From: Sycobia sp. Sy_11
Taxonomy: Eukaryota; Arthropoda; Insecta; Hymenoptera; Epichrysomallidae
DNA length: 64,000 nt
Reading direction: 5' to 3'
NCBI GenBank assembly: GCA_018907035.1
Contig: JACCIC010000167.1
Location: 124,001-188,000 of the forward strand
Position numbers and translations under genes: made by a program. How positions within the stretch are numbered: position 1 is the stretch's first letter; each line of letters begins with the position of its first letter. This document shows positions 30,606-42,603 of the stretch, in pieces. The notes beneath the pieces were generated by a model, which worked only from the letters and a program-made list of their open reading frames with translations, searched no databases and was not told the origin of the DNA.

Positions 30606-31355
30606 CGCTTTCTCCCGGCCCCTTACCTCACTGCTCTGCAAGTCACGCGCGCAGCGATCTACAGAGGTTACGAGTGTATAAACAATCAGCATCAGTAGGT
30701 AGGGGAATTATGTTTAACCAGAGGATTGACGCAGATGGAGCACCGAGGATCAACTATACGAAGTAAAATCTATACGTGCGCCGTGCGCATACATCACTCA
30801 TCCGAACCTGGGTTACTACCGAGTCAGAAAGCTACTCGGAGTCGAGAAAAAAAGGAGAAGACCTATCGAACTAATGGGAGATTTTCTTTTGTTAATATTC
30901 ATATTAAATTAAAGATATTTTTTTTTGTTATGCTGAAAAGCTAAGGAGCGTCCTATATATATTATGTTACATTTACAGCTAAACAAAAGAGAAAGTTTAG
31001 TTACGACTAATTTGATAAAGAGTAGTATACTGCATTAGAATTTGAGAAGTGAGAAGAATACAAGTTTATGAAGAAATAAATCAAAAAAATCTGTGCAAGT
31101 TGAAAATGAACGCGTATTGTACGTAATTAAAAACATTGGTTATTGCTAAACTATAAAGTTAACTAATATCATTTTTCACATAATATCAATTATTTAAATG
31201 GCTTTTAAGTGTCATTTATACTTGGTTATTCTGTATTCATCATACATGAATACAAAACAGCGAAGAGTTTCTTAAAAGAGAACACAAATTTTATATTCAA
31301 AATTCAGATCATGTAAATGTAACAGTAGAATCTGACAAGAATAAATATGTATAAT
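30606..31355. other. Intron stretch, unassigned
   Basis: 30606-30880 is GC-richer (CCCGTCGCTTTCTCCCGG..., with GCGCGCAGCG). It has weak similarity to 23090-23200 around CTACAGAGGTTACGAGTGTATAAAC versus CTGCAGAGGGACAGCGAGGTTATGTACGCATAAAC. The rest is AT-rich. No gene recognised. Confidence 0.35.
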
Positions 31356-31359
31356 TACA

Positions 31360-32430
31360 ATGATGTTAGAGAATAACACAATTTACAAGACAATTGATAA
31401 TTCTCATATTAATAAGCTACAAAATAAATTGAAAGAAGTAGTAAAAGAATGGAAAAATAAATCTTATATTAATCAAATTACGTTCAAACACGTTGGAAAA
31501 ACCGACTCTGATGTTAAAGATAGTTGGAGTTTTTATGAAGCAGTTAAATATATTAATATTCCGAATAATTATAAGATGATTTAATTGGATGTAGTATCTT
31601 TATTTAAAAATATAAAATTAGATTCATTTAAAGAAATTATAACAGAAAAATGGTCAGAAATTAGTATACATACAAAATTAACAAAAGATGAATTCATTAA
31701 AGCAATAAATTTAGTTTTTAATAACACAATTTTTTCTTTTCAAAATAATTTTTATGAACAAAGATATGGTTGTCCAATGGGATCACCTGTATCACAGGTG
31801 ATTGCTAATCTGGTAATAGAAAAATTACAAAATATTGCATTAAATAAGTTAAATTTTTAACCAATTATCTATAAACGAGATCCTGATGATATCATTACAA
31901 TTATACCAGAAAGTTGTGTAGACGAAAGGATGGATGTTTTTAATCCCATCTATGATAGAATTAAATATATGAAAGAAATAGAATTGAACAATAAATTAAG
32001 TTTTTGGACGTCCATGTTATTAGAGTTAGTAATAATAGAGTAAAATTGAATTGGTACAGAAAACCTACATAGTCAGGTAGGTTATTAAATTTTAAATCAC
32101 GGATAAAGGAAGTCATCGACAGAGCAATCAAGTTGTCACACAAAGATATTAGAAAAGATAATTTTAAATTAGTTAAAGAGATATTCATTAACAATGATTA
32201 TCCAATAGACCTTATAGATATAAAATGATTGCAGAGAGAGTGGACCAGATTTATGACACCAGAGAATATAATATGGAAGGCAAGGGGAATAATAATAAAA
32301 TCGTGGTATTACCATATGTAAAAGGGTTATCGAAAAGAATTAGAAGTGCATTCAAAAAGCATAATATTCTAATTTGCTTTTGAAACAATAATGATATAAG
32401 AAAACTATTTAATAATTGTAAGTATATAAG
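31360..32430 (+). pseudogene. Penelope-like element, diverged second subfamily
   Basis: Frame 31360-31584 begins MMLENNTIYKTI and KLQNKLKEVVKEWKNK, the PLE N-terminal region. It then jumps to KHVGKTDSDVKDSWSFYEAV, so the LPKIHK segment is deleted. A TAA interrupts before LDVVSLFKNI (31585). RT motif YGCPMGSPVSQVIANLV is intact near 31765-31815, but the catalytic box reads DPDDII in place of YVDDIF, and a stop precedes it at about 31858. Thumb remnants follow: NWYRKPT, DYPIDLI, and LPYVKGLSKRIRSAFKKHNI (about 32306-32365). The GIY-YIG domain is absent because LINE sequence takes over at about 32440. It is more diverged from copies 1-3 than they are from one another. Confidence 0.85.
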
Positions 32431-32439
32431 TAAATGCAG

Positions 32440-32595
32440 TTTATATGATTTTTCTAAAACATTTAATAATTTAAATCATCGCATATTATTATAAAAAATA
32501 AGTAAGTTTGGAATTACTGGAAAATTGTTTTATTTGCTTAAATTTGACCTGATTAATAGGAATTACATTGTTAGAATAAAAATAAGATATCATCC
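32440..32595 (+). pseudogene. Jockey-type LINE RT fragment
   Basis: The frame YDFSKTFNNLNHRILL, then a stop, then KISKFGITGKLFYLLKFDLINRNYIVRIK, matches the LDFSKAFDTVNHxxLLxKLxxxGIxGxxLxWxxSYLxNRxxxV signature of jockey-superfamily RTs. About 50 residues remain. It begins within a few bases of the end of the PLE homology, so PLE and LINE sequences are joined directly. Confidence 0.8.
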
Positions 32596-32689
32596 CTAAT
32601 TGTAGCAACATTTTGTGTTTTCCAAATCAAATTTGGGGCCTCTATTTTAAAAAATTAAAAATTGCGCTTATGTCAACTGTTTTTAATTA

Positions 32690-32900
32690 ATTTAATAAAT
32701 ATTTTTTAGTGGTCTTACAGTCTTTAAACTTTAATATATTATACAAAAAGTGATGAAAGTTAGACTGTCTTTTATGATCACCCCCGAATTATCTAAAGTA
32801 GAACTTATTCGTGAAAATAAATTAGATAAAAAATTAAAAATAATAAAAATAAAATTAATTAACTATTTAATTATTATACGGTAATTACAATTAATGATTA
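32690..32900 (-). repeat. Diverged PLE tail, inverted
   Basis: Read on the minus strand, this gives a CGGGGGTGATCATAAAAGACAGTCTAAC block and AGACTGTAAGACCACTAAAAAATATTTATTAAATT, matching the tail of the main PLE copies in reverse orientation. Confidence 0.6.
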
Positions 32901-32987
32901 TGGTATATAGCTTGACTCAATACTCTAAAAGATCAAATATCTCAAGTTGCAAATAGGGCTCTCCGAACAGTGGGTTTTATAATTCAA

Positions 32988-34009
32988 CTAGCATTCCCCG
33001 TCTCGGCTTCGACCGATATAATAATTTAACGGATTTCATAAACAATTCAATAATATCTAAGTAAAAAGTACTCTTATATGCACAAATCTATATTTCTATA
33101 AATAATTGACCGTAATTTATCTGTCGTCGCTTCTGTATAAAAAGCTGCTTCAATGTAGCGCCCAATTCAAAAAGTTAATATTTTGTCAACTATTTTATAC
33201 AATCACACAAACATGCATATTACATACGACTTTTATGGGAAAAATTATACTATCGAGTACAAGCGGTAGAACAAGATGTCCAAGTCTCTCGAGACGACGT
33301 TTTCGGAGAGTATAATATTCGGACTATAGGAAATTTCTCGGGACGCTTGCTATATAGAGTTTTGTGTTGGGAAGGTAGAATACAATGTCCAGGTATCCCG
33401 GGACTACTCTTACTGGGAATGTGCGTGTTCGAATGATAGAATACGAATCTCTTCATAGAAGTCGTACTGGCATACCTGGATTTTGTTTCCCACCAGCTAT
33501 ACACGAGATTCCACGTAGAAGTCGTTCCAGAACACCTGGAAATCGCATTCTATGATTCGAACATGAAACTCCCCCTAGAAGTTGTCCCGACATACCTAAA
33601 CATCGTTTCTTACCAACTAAATATGATAGTCCCAGTAGAAGTCGGCCCGAGAAAGCTAGACATCGCTTCCTAACGACTAAACACAATACTCCCCGTAGAA
33701 GTCATTTGGAAAGACCTAGATATCGTCTTTTACCGTCCCAACACGAATCTTCCCATAGAAGTAGATATCCTCATACCTGGGTCTCGTTTTCCATCAACTA
33801 AATACAATATTCCCCGTAGAAATCGCTCAGAGACACCTGGACATCGCATTCTATCATCCGAACACACAACTGCGTATAGAAATCGTCTTGAGGCAACGGA
33901 ATATCGTAATCAACCGCCTGTACATGCCAATACAACATTACTCGGTAGAAACCGTATTTAAAATATGTATATATAACATGTACAATATAATATACATACT
34001 ATATAATAT

Positions 34010-34056
<47 letters not shown>

Positions 34057-34392
34057 TTTTTATATTTCCGTTTTTCAATTAAATATCGTGAATATTTGCG
34101 TAGTGATGTTAACTAAAATTCAAGCAAAATGTTGGTATGCGCATAGCATATTTTTTAAATAGGCGATGGATATTATCTTTTTATGCAGAAGTGACGATAT
34201 ATTTTATTTATATATACATAGTTTCGAGGTTGTTGGTAAAGAACCCTATTTTGCCATTATTTCTTTTGTTTGAACTAAAAAAAAAATAGTCTCTTGTCAC
34301 AATTCTGAAGTCAATCGAATGTATAAAAATAAAAATATAATTTGTGGTCACAAACTATATTCAGTATGATTTGGCATACAGAACCATTTTAT

Positions 34393-34426
<34 letters not shown>

Positions 34427-34670
34427 TTTCCACAGTTGATGTTCGTGATTCAAGACGGCACCTAGTGGTCGCTGGTGAAACTGACCACTAAAACTGTTAA
34501 CTTAATTTATTGTTAAAAGTAAAATGATTTTCAAAAAAAAAACATAGCCTATGTCCTTCCCAAGATAATATAGAATCTATTTCTCAAATTTCAAAACAAT
34601 CGGTTCAGTAGTTTTTTGGGTTATCGCGTACAAACGGAAACATTTGTCTTTATAAATTAGTATGATATAA
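32988..34670 (+). repeat. 60-bp-minisatellite interspersed repeat, copy 3 (longest)
   Basis: It starts CTAGCATTCCCCGTCTCGGCTTCG and ends ...CAATCGGTTCAGTAGTTTTTTGGG...CGTACAAACGGAAACATTTG...TTTATAAATTAGTATGAT. This start/end pair is common in interspersed insect repeats. Three inverted 60-bp units (about 33240-33440) switch at about 33440 to eight forward units (33445-33930). Then come GTAGAAACCGTATTTAAA, an (AT)n array (34012-34054), the TATGCAGAAGTGACGATAT block, a (GA)n tract (34400-34427) and the CACCTAGTGGTCGCTGGTG and CATAGCCTATGTCC blocks. No long ORF is common to the three copies. Class unknown; a Helitron-like or other non-autonomous element is possible. Confidence 0.88.
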
Positions 34671-35600
34671 TATGATATGATATGAAGTATGATATGATAT
34701 GATATGAAATATGATTTACTAAAAAGTTTAATAACTCATAAACTATTAGAATATTATATAACTCAATAGTACAGTCTAAATTCATTTATTGTTGACAGAA
34801 TTGGAAAGCATATCCAAATAATTTACAGAAAACTAAAGAAAAAGTTCAACATAAAATATTAGGGCATTTATCTTTCATAGAACACATGCTTATGCATAGA
34901 TTTAATCATAATTATAGATCCATCACGACTTAATATTGTATTACAACTATTTAGTAGTTACATGAATACCATGAGACATTGTAAATTTTTCGAATTAAAA
35001 ATAAATTGATTGACTCTGAGCAGTTTCCTAACTTATTTATCAATAGAAAAATATATAACTTAAGAAACTAGAATTATTACAGAATCATATTTTAATACAA
35101 ATTTCCTATTTCATAGTTCAATAAATAAGCTCATAACAAATTTGAATAAACTTGATTCTTCTATTAGAGGTAATACTTGAGAAGCTTTAAAAAATGAAAT
35201 TAAAAAAAATAGTATTCTAATAGTCAAATGTCCTTAGATAAATTATAATTACAATGCTGTTTTAAACGACTCTAATCAAAACTGACATGCAAATTTTAAT
35301 AATACAGGTATTTTTCATGTGTACATTAAATAATTACATAAAAATACTTTTTATTTTAGAGTGATTTATTGAAAATACAGATCATTTATTAAGGAGATAT
35401 GGTCTAAATGTGTAAAATTGGGTTTAAAATTTGTAGTTTTTAATTAAACATGATCAAGTTTCTTATGATGAAGAAATAAAATATTTTTCTGCAACTTATT
35501 GATAATAAATTTTAGGATATATAATTTTATCACAAATAAAATAAAAGAAAAAATAAAAAAAGAGATGTGCTACAATATAAATAAAGGATGATCAGAATTG
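34671..35600. other. AT-rich intron with TATGA microsatellite
   Basis: The first 50 bp are a TATGATATGA-type repeat next to the end of the minisatellite element. The remainder is AT-rich, with no coding potential I can support. Confidence 0.4.
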
Positions 35601-35607
35601 TATTTGA

Positions 35608-35860
35608 ATCACTAATGATAAACCAAAGCAACTTGAAATATTGGACTCAACTTGATGTAATCTGGATTGTTAAGTTTATGGACCATTCTGGCCAGTCCGA
35701 TAATCGTTAGGTAAGAATGATACTTCTTTCAGGGTAGATATAGTGATTACAATTTTTTATCTGACATTCTCTAAGCGTGATGATAAACAAGCATATTTTG
35801 ACTATCATTCTAATAGGACTATAGAACCGATTAAAATATTTGATATTCTATTTCTAGGTT
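35608..35860 (+). repeat. Old PLE end with eroded hammerhead and tail
   Basis: CTAATGATAAACCAAAGCAACTTGAAATATTGGACT (from 35612) parallels CTGATGAGGAGCCGTAGCGACCTCGAAACGTTGGACT. It is followed by a diverged tail: GGTAAGAATGAT, GATGATAAACAAGCATATTTTGACTATCATT, AGGACTATAGAACCGATTAAAATATT. This is the most eroded hammerhead in the window. Confidence 0.5.
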
Positions 35861-36607
35861 GAACCTTTTTGAAAATACATCCATTATATAAAAAATTTCT
35901 ACTATATATTTCAAAAACTAAAAACATGAAATATTCTATATTTATTAATAGTTATTACTCATTCAATAAGTATTTGACTTTAGAACTCATATTTTGAACA
36001 AATTACCAAATTTAAATATGTAATGTTTTTTACAATCATTTTAAATTATATATTTAAAATAATATTATTAGCATATACAGAACATTGTTCTGAAAATAGT
36101 TACATAAACTATGAATTTAAAAACACTAATTTTAAATTATGGACCTGCCTATTAATTTTTATTAATAATTAACATATATTATTAATAAGTTTAATTTAAA
36201 ATATAAAATTCAAAATTATTTCATAAACATTATTTACTTGTGATTTCCAAAATATCAACTTTTCTTATCAAAATAAAGAATATAGATACTTTCTAATATC
36301 CAAATAAAATATATTATATTTAAAATTATAAAAAAATTTATGCTTTATTACATAAAGAAATAATCCACAGGTTAAGAACAATTTAAAGTTTAAATTTTTA
36401 TCAATATTTAGTAAATGTGATTAAGATATATTTAAAACTTAATAACATTAAGTTTAAATAATGATTCAATAATTAACAAAATTACAATTAAACATCTAAA
36501 TTTTAATTCATTGATTAAATTATTGGTAATAGGTTTAATTAGAAATTTCAAGTAGAAATAATTATTATTTGAAAAGAAATTATTCTCTAACGATAATCAT
36601 ATCACAC
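35861..36607. other. AT-rich intron next to the QARS1 donor
   Basis: Very AT-rich, with no identifiable element or exon. Confidence 0.4.
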
Positions 36608-36718
36608 CTCATCAATCGCTGCTTTCAAATTATGTGTTACTTGTGGATTTTTAAGAGTTTCTTTTGCTTTTTGAGCACTGAGACCAATAGAACAAAATAA
36701 CTGAATATCTGTTTCCAT
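36608..36718 (-). CDS. QARS1: Glutaminyl-tRNA synthetase, exon 1 with start codon
   Basis: The minus strand from ATG at 36716-36718 encodes 37 residues beginning METDIQLFCSIGLSAQKAKETLKN and ending AAIDE. The SIGLSAQKAKETLKN block is the signature of the eukaryotic GlnRS N-terminus (human SLGLSEQKARETLKN, from memory). The exon ends GATGAG/GTGTGA in phase 0, which joins to the exon at 1549. The gene is too short here to appear as a long ORF, but the two exons support each other. The product loads glutamine onto tRNA-Gln in the cytosol; this part belongs to the appended N-terminal domain. Upstream flanking sequence is the likely promoter. I see no in-frame upstream ATG nearby. Confidence 0.9.
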
Positions 36719-37040
36719 GTTACTTTTTAAAACAAAGTTTTTCCAAATGAATTAAAATTTAAAAACTGAAAGAGCAACCTCTCTTACCGCATGGAATATT
36801 TGGACGATATGACTATATACCAAAGAAAATATACGCGTATAGAAGAACACATAAGTAATAGAGAGCTCAGATAACGCGGTGGTAACAAACATTTTTAGCT
36901 GTTAGAAGACGCTACTGTAGCAAGTCGGCCGAGTGAACAATGAAATGTGCGAGTGCGCATTAACGCCAGGCCAGGCCAGCTGTACCAGAGTGGCATCAGT
37001 ACAATAAGTGCTGAATTAAAATGGGCAAAAAAATTTATGA
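36719..37040 (-). promoter_or_regulatory. QARS1: Putative QARS1 5' UTR and promoter region
   Basis: Immediately upstream of the start codon. 36860-37000 is less AT-rich than its surroundings (GTCGGCCGAGTG, GCCAGGCCAGGCCAGC), as expected of a housekeeping promoter. No TATA box or initiator can be fixed by eye. The transcription start is unknown, and a divergent gene cannot be excluded. Confidence 0.35.
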
Positions 37041-40000
37041 TGTGCTATAAGATAATCTAGAGTTTTCAGCCTCTGACATGACCTGCATTGAGTAGAGTCC
37101 TCGCGATCAGAGAAAATTGAGAAAAAGAAGGATTTGGAGGTTTCCAATGTATCCAGCATTTAAAATTTGTTTCGAAATTTGTATCCCTTCATCTTGCTAC
37201 CAGTCGTAATTCTCGTATCATGCATTTACAGTTTTGAGTGCATATTGTTGCAAGTACTGATATGTTGAAAGTTTACTACAAAAATATCATTAATAAATTA
37301 TAAATTTTTGCAATATTTCTAATTGTAGTTAAACATAAACTCTTATGCATGAAATTCGTGAAAATTGACTACACTTTATAAAAAAGTATTGTTTGAAACA
37401 AGTTTGAAATTTATATTATTGCAGCGAAATATTTTACAAATATATAGGGTAATTATACAAATGGCTATCAATATATCAGTACATGACCATAAATACGATT
37501 ATAATTCTATATTAAGGTTTTTAAATATATACTTACAATTAATATTATTTTACGACGCAGTTTTAGCATTTAAAAGTACGATCCTGTTTTATCTAATAAA
37601 AATCTTTGCAATCCATTTAATTATTATTCTTAATCATCTGTGGAGGTTAATGATATCTTGGAACGATAAAAATATGCAAATACCCCATATATGTTGTAAC
37701 GGGGTACTTATTTATGAAACACCCGGTATTAGGACCCGTTAACAGAGGTCTAAAGGACCCCAAACAAATTAAATTGTTTAAAACAATTTATTTGGACCGT
37801 AGATTCTTTACGGATATTTCTTCCTCAGACTTATCTATTTATCCTGGAAATTATTTATATAATAATATATAGATTAATAAATTATTAATAATTAGGAAAG
37901 GATGGGTTAATTATCAGGTACAGGGGGGGGGGAATATTTTTATATTTTCTATTACTAATAAAAATAAAAAGAAAATCTATTTAGTTAAATAAGAAAAGAA
38001 ATTTTAGATTTATTAAATTATATAAAATTATAATAAATAATATACTACCCCTATACCCCTACCTAATATGCACCCACGATATCTTAAAGTACGATTCCGT
38101 TCACACAGGGTGTGAGAGGAAAATTTATAAGTATAGCAGAGAGACAAAGCAACAAGAGCGCCACCTTACGATGAACAATTGGAACTACTACAGAAAGCTG
38201 TGTATGCGCTTCTTACTCTTATAATTTATATTCTATGTCTGTATCTCTCTGTCTCACACTTTATAATACTAAATTGAGATTTCTTTGATGTTATAATTGC
38301 GATAATAATTGAAATCGGTAAAGAACAACTATGATTTAATGAAACCCGAAGATATAAGTACCAAAGAAAAATTCACCAACCTTATTGAACGACACTGGAA
38401 AATCACAACTCAACGACGGTCAATCACTGCAATCCTGGATTCTGTCCGTACTAATGGACGTACTAATCACCGGCCGCTTTACTAATCTCTTTAATTATTT
38501 CATAGAAACTTCTACGAAAATTTACTTCTACTGAGTAACACAATAACATTTTGTATCTTTTAAAATTAGGTATTTATCAATATCTCTAATTGCTTTTTTT
38601 TACTAAAATGTGCATAACCAAATTCTAATCAATTCAAAAAAACTATACATGTTAATTACATCTCTACTATATATTAACTATAGATTAGGAATAATAAATT
38701 TAGAATTTATTCTCCTTCTCTTTCGCTCTCTCTCTTTTTCCCTCTTTCCCTCCTTTTTTTCCCATTTGTTTTAGTAATTAACATGTATAGGGTAAGATAA
38801 CATATACATGTTTCAGTGTATATAATTAATTAACTAGTTATTTGATGTTGTTTAGTTTTATTATGAATTATTTTCACAAGCGCTTCGATTCTTAAAGTAT
38901 GGTAATACAGTAATGATTTTTAACAAATACGTTTGCATTCATAAAAATCGCTTACTTTCTTAAATATTGCTGAAAAATAAAATTATTAATATAGGGACTC
39001 TAAAGAAAATACATATATTGAAGGCAGGTGTGACTTCTTACAATGGGTGTACAATACATTGAAAAAAAGATTAGTTATTTGTATGAAATATTTAATAAAA
39101 GGAATTAATAAAATATATTTAGTTATCTGGAATAAATATTTCAGTGATACTGTAACCCATACAAAAATTTCTTTCTATATATTTTGGAAAGGGAAATTGG
39201 AGGGGAAAGGGAAAAAGTTGAGAGAGATAGAGATATAAAGTATAGTTTATTAAACATTAATATAATATAGATAAAAGTAAATCAATAATATAGTATAATA
39301 AGTACATTTTGAGCCGAAGTTTTGTATATTGATTTTCTCTGGTTTATTTTCTGTCGAAAGTGCACTGATTGACTGATTTCACTGTTATAATATTATTAAA
39401 AAATATTATTTCTGGCAATAATACCTCGTTGTGAAACGAAAGCTAGATGAGTTCATCAGCAAACGATCAAAGTGGTGGGCTTATTTTCAACGTTGGGTTG
39501 CTATTTTACTGCTTTAGTATCAACGCTTAGTTAAATTTCTTGGTATTTGTCTTTCGCGCGAGCCTTTACTAATATAGAGTTTTCCGAGAATCAGTTTACG
39601 GAAATTTGATCATTAGTTGTATTAGATATTTAAATATAAAAGATTTAAAGTGTCGATATATATATATATATGTGACAACCAAGTATCCAATGATTATTCG
39701 CTCTTGTTACTACGTCTACCTAATAACTATAGAAATCTTCTCTGTCGCACCTTGAGTGAAGGGAAAACGTGCATTGAGATAGTACCGGTGCCTATTAGGT
39801 ATGGTTAGTGTATTATATATTATAAATTATTAAATTTAATAAATACAAAGAACTTTTTAATTAGGTTTAGTAAAATAATTTTTCTTCACTTATTTCTATT
39901 TTTAATTAAGAATTCTTTAGTTAAACCCTTACTTTCCTAAATTACTATTAATATTAAATTATAATTTATTATACAAAGAATAAGTATTATACAAGAAAAA

Positions 40001-40620
40001 TAGTAAGGAATTTACGGCCCATACAAATTGTTCTACAGAAAAATATAAACCATCTGGGATTCCTTACAACTATGTTAACGGATACTTCATAGCAATAATT
40101 AAAGTAATTCCGTGCAATAATTAGCATATATAAGGAAAATAAGCTACCCCCCTGCTACAATACAAATAAGGAAAGAAAAAAATTAACTAAATCATTTAGT
40201 AAAAATAATATTTAGTAGATGCTAAATATTTAGTTAGTTGAAAGGCATTACAATTAAATCTGTTAAATAGTTTAGTATTAAGAACGAAAAGAGACGGTAA
40301 TAGAAGTCCATAGGCATGCGGGTAACTATCTGTTGAGGAAAATTTAATTAGTAATGTTCCCCGAAATCCAGATAGCGCTAGTACAAGCTTGCTGTGACGT
40401 AATATAAAATAGTAAACGTTATCTTTATGTTTTTATATACTTCACGTCATCACATAGATGTTAGAATGTAAAGGCGCGGAATTGGAAATAAATATGTAAA
40501 AAATGATTGAAAAGAAATGTAAAATACGATTAATTAATTATTAATGTAAATTGTATTATTATTATCTTAAACCTTTGTTAGAAAAAGCACTCAGTAGCGG
40601 CACGGACATAAGAGATAGTT

Positions 40621-40685
<65 letters not shown>

Positions 40686-41790
40686 AATACGATCGAGAAT
40701 CAAGACAAATGTCTTGTTATTTCGTCCATCGTTCATACCTCTCGCTATCCGACGCTAAAATGCCAGCCGAACACGTGCAGGCTGCATTTGGAGTTCCCCG
40801 CAATATACCTATGAACAGCTAGCCACGTTGCCGCTGAACTACCACGCCTTGTACTACCTAAGGGTGGAGTTCTGCAATGTGATGCGGGGAGGCCGACGCA
40901 GTTTTTAAAGCAAGGACTCACGCACGATTAGAGAACCGCTGCGTTCAATCTAATTATATTTATTAAATAATTTTATTAAATAAAGTCATATTTAGTTATA
41001 AACATTTATTTATCTTTATTATTTAATTCTCTCCTTACTAGTAGTATTATTATTTAATATAACAGTTTTCAATAGTTTTTGCTTTTACTTATAATTATGA
41101 CTATTAATTAAATAATTAAATAATTATTTATTAATTATTTAATTAATTTATCAAATTTAAAATCTTCAATACTGTCTTGCGTTTCGTTCTTTGTCTCACA
41201 GGAGTGGGATATCATACCCCAGTTCCCCTGCCACAACCGCCACATATGAAATTAATAAGAAGGATGTTCAATTCTAGAAATAACAAGAATCTAAAAAAAT
41301 AGCTTTTCTGCACTTCAAGTAATATTGAATAAAAAAATTATTTAGTTATTTAAACGGGAATCTTTACGTTGGGCATATTAAAAATATATGTTCCTGTAGA
41401 AGATGGGTTATGAAATTTGCTTCAAATACTTTGAAGATGAATTTTTTTTCATGACATTCGATTTAATTTTTTTATTCTAAAATGTTATATTAAAATATAA
41501 GAAAATACATTTTTGTAATATCAATTTTTTTGTAGAAAATGGTTATTCAGGATGCGTGTAATAAGAGCTTAAATTCTCGCGATCATAGCAGGTCGGCAAC
41601 TTGTATATTTATTGCTCAATTTGAAAAAAAATTGTTTTTTTTTTACTGTTTTATTAATAGTTTTAAAACTATGGCTTGTATCGAAAAATTTTTCGTGTAA
41701 AACTTGTGTAGGAGATAAATCAGACACGAATAAGTACTTTAAAAACTTAAAAAAAACAAATATCTATACTTAAATAAACAATAAATATAT
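37041..41790. other. Intergenic AT-rich DNA, few landmarks
   Basis: Contents I can point to: a TGTAACGGGG string at 37694 that looks like a gypsy LTR start but has no partner; a G-run at 37922-37931; an imperfect inverted repeat at about 38108-38265 (GTGTGAGAG...AGAGAGAC / GTCTCTCTG...CTCACAC); the long (AT)n at 40627-40681; and a GC-richer patch at 40700-40920. The 125-codon ORF at 37365-37742 is hydrophobic, AT-driven and matches nothing I know. Confidence 0.4.
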
Positions 41791-41791
41791 A

Positions 41792-42134
41792 TGTAACGGG
41801 GAAGCGCGTTCGGGCTTCGTTAACTTTCTTTTTTGTTTTTTGGGAATACGCCTCATGCACTTGATATTCCCGCTCAAGACGTACCTCGTCGTCGCGGAGT
41901 GTACTCTGCAGGACGCGCGTGTTTGTGTCGCTGCCGTGAGTGTTACCCACGTACACCGCTGCCGAGCTCGAGCGGACGAGCCTGCCGCCCGACTCCCGTC
42001 TGCGCGGAGTAGCCGCCCCATCTCGGGAACATCGACGAGCGGGGACGCCGCCTCTCCCGGCTAACCAAGGCGTTGTTGCACGAGGACGTGCTGCCAGCGG
42101 ATACGTCAACGCCCGACTGTAAGTGGCAGCCCGT

Positions 42135-42173
<39 letters not shown>

Positions 42174-42485
42174 CTAGCTGCTCGCGCGCCGTCGCCTCGG
42201 CGACCCTCGGTCTGCGTTCCGCACGCCTCGCGTATAGGCGTTGTATGTCTAGTAGCTATTAAAGCCTCGTGAATGTTAAGTATTCTAGGTTCTGATTTTC
42301 CTATTTCCAATACAGTTATTTAGTCGCCTTACCTCTCGTGCAAATCCTACGTGCGATTCTTCGCCCCTCGCGAACCGCCCCTCTCCCTCGCCGAAGCAAT
42401 TCAGGACTAAGCCCAGCCGGGCACATCTTCTGCAACGGCCGTGCCCGCCGTCCTCGTGTTCGAGGCGGACACGCGCACCGTTACA
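41792..42485 (+). repeat. LTR-like block at the 5' end of gypsy B
   Basis: It starts TGTAACGGGG and ends CACCGTTACA, inverted TG...CA termini of 8 bp. It contains AAGCGCGTTCGGGCTTCG...GGAATACGCCTC...CTCAAGACGTACCTCGTC (also at 51441-51530) and CTGTAAGTGGCAGCCC followed by (CT)n (also at 12460-12526). Polyadenylation-like CTATTAAAGCC occurs near 42255. No 4-5-bp flanking duplication is evident. It is probably the 5' LTR of gypsy B or a solo LTR of the same family. The 187-codon minus-strand ORF is a shadow. Confidence 0.65.
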
Positions 42486-42603
42486 TGACGACCAACGCGA
42501 TCTCGGGATCGCACAATTTAATGTAAAAAATATATGCGTGCATACACATTTTATTATATATTTTATTATATGTTTTGCTATATATTTTATTATATATTCT
42601 ATC

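Larger units (their letters stand above)
1550..36607 (-). other. QARS1: QARS1 intron 1, about 35 kb, filled with transposons
   Basis: This is the interval between the donor of exon 1 (GATGAG/GTGTGA, intron starting at 36607) and the acceptor TTTTCAG of the next coding exon (1550-1556). No other coding exon of QARS1 is recognisable between them. The exon phases join directly (0 to 0) and the spacing matches the family, so none seems to be missing. Most of the interval is identifiable mobile DNA listed separately below. Confidence 0.8.

Noticed and set aside
37021..37056. Possible start of a divergent gene (AAAATGGGCAAAAAA)
   Set aside because: Good start context, but the frame stops after nine codons and no clear splice donor is present before the stop.
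37365..37742. 125-codon hydrophobic ORF upstream of QARS1
   Set aside because: AT-rich composition explains the Ile/Leu/Tyr content; no recognisable family and no supporting exon structure.
38339..38485. 48-codon frame starting MKPEDISTKEKFTNLIERHW
   Set aside because: Looks more protein-like than its surroundings, but it is too short and matches no family I can name.
41747..42310. 187-codon minus-strand ORF with an Arg/Glu run
   Set aside because: Antisense shadow of the LTR-like block at 41792-42485; the run is a (CT)n tract.
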